Positions 4,422 through 5,590 of a stretch of 5,590 nucleotides of DNA are shown piece by piece. Under the pieces are notes generated by a model. The model saw only the letters and a list, made by a program, of their open reading frames with translations, searched no databases and had not been told where the DNA came from. The first letter of the stretch is position 1, and each line of letters starts with the position of its first letter. Origin of the DNA: Chloroflexota bacterium (lineage in GTDB: Bacteria > Chloroflexota > Dehalococcoidia > Lucifugimonadales > Lucifugimonadaceae); assembly GCA_002708145.1 (NCBI GenBank), contig PAOV01000015.1, positions 4,161 through 9,750 on the forward strand. Direction: 5' to 3'. Position numbers and translations under genes: made by a program.

Positions 4422-5543
4422 ATGTTTAAAAATTATAAATTGTTATCGTTCTTGCTAATTTCAATGTTCAGCATTGTTATCTTTGCATGTTCGTCTGATA
4501 CCGAAACTATCGAAAAAATAGTTGAAGTAGAAAAGGAAGTACCGGTAACTGTAGTTGTTGAGAAAGAAGTACCAGTAACTGTAGTTGTTGAGAAAGAAGT
4601 AATGGTGGCTGAAGAAGCTAAACCATTAGTTATATACTCAGGTAGAGGTGAATCATTAGTACAACCGCTTATTGATCAATTCCAAGCTACTTCTGGTATA
4701 GAAGTTCAAGTGAACTATGGAAAAACTACAGCCTTGGCTGCAACACTACTTGAAGAAGGTGATAAGACACCAGCTGATGTATATTTTGCGCAAGATCCAG
4801 GTGGATTAGGCTCTGTTGACTCTATGCTTAGTACACTTTCAAGTGAAGTAGTAGCTATGGTTCCAGAGTGGGCAAGTGACCCACAAGGAAAATGGGTAGG
4901 AACTTCAGGTAGAGCAAGGGTTGTTGTATACAATACCGATGCTGTTGACCCAGCTGACCTACCAGCATCTCTAGAAGGTTTTACAGATCCTAAATGGAAA
5001 GGTAAAATTGGATTCCCTCCAACTAATAGTTCATTCCATGCGATGGTTACTGGAATGAGGCTAACATGGGGTGAAGAGAAAACAAAAACTTGGCTAGAAG
5101 GCATAATGGCAAATGAGCCAACATTCTATGCTAAAAACACACCAACAGTTGAAGCTGCAGGAAAAGGTGAAATTGAAGTAGGATTTGTAAACCACTACTA
5201 CTTACACCGATTCATAGCAGAAAATGGTGAGTCATTCGCGGCTAGAAATTATCATACCTCCGCTGATGACCCAGGTTCAATTGTTCTTGTAGCTGGTGCT
5301 GGAATATTAGAAGAATCAGACAACAAAGATGCTGCTGAAAAATTCTTAAAATTCTTATTGAGCCCAGTAGGACAGCAATTCTTTGCTTCTCAAACTTATG
5401 AATATCCATTAAATGATGGTGCCAAGCCAAATAGAAACCTTACACCATTGGCTGATATTAAGAAGTTTGATATCGACATTGCTGAGTTAAAAGATATCGA
5501 AGGTACTGTAGCGCTTCTTACAGAAGTAGGAGCTTTACAATAA
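4422..5543 (+). CDS. Iron(III)-type ABC transporter substrate-binding lipoprotein
   Basis: This 373-residue extracytoplasmic binding protein resembles the FbpA/FutA ferric iron family. It starts with a lipoprotein signal peptide, MFKNYK then a hydrophobic core, ending IVIFAC with lipobox Cys23. A Ser/Thr/Glu segment and the tandem VEKEVPVTVV linker (about 35-62) follow. The binding fold runs from LVIYSGRGESLVQPLIDQF (69-87). Family blocks are TPADVYFAQDPGGLG (116-130), VGTSGRARVVVYN (159-171), the hinge KWKGKIGFPP (191-200), and GEIEVGFVNHYYLHRF (249-264), with Tyr259-Tyr260 equivalent to the tyrosine pair that binds Fe(III) in FbpA. SPVGQQFFASQTYEYPLNDG (314-333) closes the C-terminal lobe. 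The FbpA N-terminal iron-ligand His is not obvious in SGRGES, so ligands may differ as in FutA-type proteins. No permease or ATPase gene lies within the window. Metal specificity is inferred from the family. Confidence 0.9.
   Translation: MFKNYKLLSFLLISMFSIVIFACSSDTETIEKIVEVEKEVPVTVVVEKEVPVTVVVEKEVMVAEEAKPLVIYSGRGESLVQPLIDQFQATSGIEVQVNYGKTTALAATLLEEGDKTPADVYFAQDPGGLGSVDSMLSTLSSEVVAMVPEWASDPQGKWVGTSGRARVVVYNTDAVDPADLPASLEGFTDPKWKGKIGFPPTNSSFHAMVTGMRLTWGEEKTKTWLEGIMANEPTFYAKNTPTVEAAGKGEIEVGFVNHYYLHRFIAENGESFAARNYHTSADDPGSIVLVAGAGILEESDNKDAAEKFLKFLLSPVGQQFFASQTYEYPLNDGAKPNRNLTPLADIKKFDIDIAELKDIEGTVALLTEVGALQ
4527..4601 (+). repeat. 30-bp in-frame tandem repeat encoding the lipoprotein linker
   Basis: Two full 30-bp units (4527-4556 and 4557-4586) and a half unit (4587-4601) encode the ten-residue VEKEVPVTVV motif. 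The two full units differ at four bases, all synonymous third-codon positions, so the peptide is conserved while the DNA has drifted. It forms a charged/beta-branched stalk between the lipid-anchored Cys and the binding domain. Such linkers are frequent in Chloroflexota solute-binding lipoproteins. Confidence 0.85.
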
Positions 5544-5547
5544 TATA

Positions 5548-5563
5548 AAACCTCCTTCGGTTT
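5548..5563 (+). terminator. Weak hairpin after the lipoprotein gene
   Basis: AAACC (5548-5552) and GGTTT (5559-5563) form a 5-bp stem with loop TCCTTC. A second GGTTTC copy follows directly at 5565-5570, so the 5' arm can pair with either. The U-tract is interrupted. It lies 4 bp after the stop and may be a weak terminator; the remaining bases to the window end show no gene. Confidence 0.3.
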
Positions 5564-5590
5564 CGGTTTCTAATCTAGGAAAGACCCTGA

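Noticed and set aside
4715..5104. 129-residue minus-strand frame inside the lipoprotein gene
   Set aside because: It is antisense to clearly conserved binding-protein sequence, is Ser/Pro-rich and carries no domain signature.
5551..5557. AAGGAGG on the minus strand, a perfect Shine-Dalgarno
   Set aside because: The only start codon in reach downstream on that strand is a TTG followed at once by TAA, so no gene begins there; it is part of the weak hairpin after the lipoprotein gene.

Overview
This AT-rich window (about one third G+C by eye) looks like a chromosomal segment of a low-GC marine Chloroflexota bacterium, possibly SAR202-like. The main clue is the lipoprotein at the right end: just after its lipobox Cys it carries a tandem VEKEVPVTVV linker, which is common in Chloroflexota solute-binding lipoproteins. 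The taxonomic call is inference; there is no rRNA or other marker gene. I see no tRNA, insertion sequence, CRISPR array, phage gene or frameshifted gene.

Left part (1-3038): four genes lie on the minus strand. In transcription order they are an Amt-family ammonium transporter (1779-3038), a free-standing OmpR/PhoB-type winged-helix protein without receiver domain (1428-1706), a uronate-dehydrogenase-like NAD-dependent SDR (622-1377), and a dienelactone-hydrolase-family protein (1-419) cut by the window edge just before its nucleophile. A perfect 14-bp inverted repeat sits between amt and the regulator. A possible 48-codon membrane microprotein (468-614, + strand) lies between the SDR and the hydrolase.

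Middle (3039-3523): a divergent intergenic region upstream of amt carries a plausible sigma70 promoter reading rightward into a very small membrane ORF (3236 or 3248 to 3361). Two hairpins follow, the second a textbook intrinsic terminator. This looks like a compact transcription unit of about 250 nt back-to-back with amt.

Right part (3524-5590): two plus-strand genes follow. The first is a transaldolase / fructose-6-phosphate-aldolase family protein that keeps the Schiff-base Lys but has lost several canonical active-site residues. The second is an iron(III)-type ABC transporter substrate-binding lipoprotein with its own promoter, a Fur-like half-site upstream and an NHYY tyrosine-pair motif.

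How they fit together: the recognisable functions are nutrient acquisition (ammonium, iron) and sugar or sugar-acid metabolism (SDR, hydrolase, aldolase). No single pathway is demonstrated. The less ordinary items are the divergent aldolase, the two microprotein candidates, and the orphan winged-helix gene next to amt, reminiscent of the OmpR-type nitrogen regulator GlnR of Actinobacteria.
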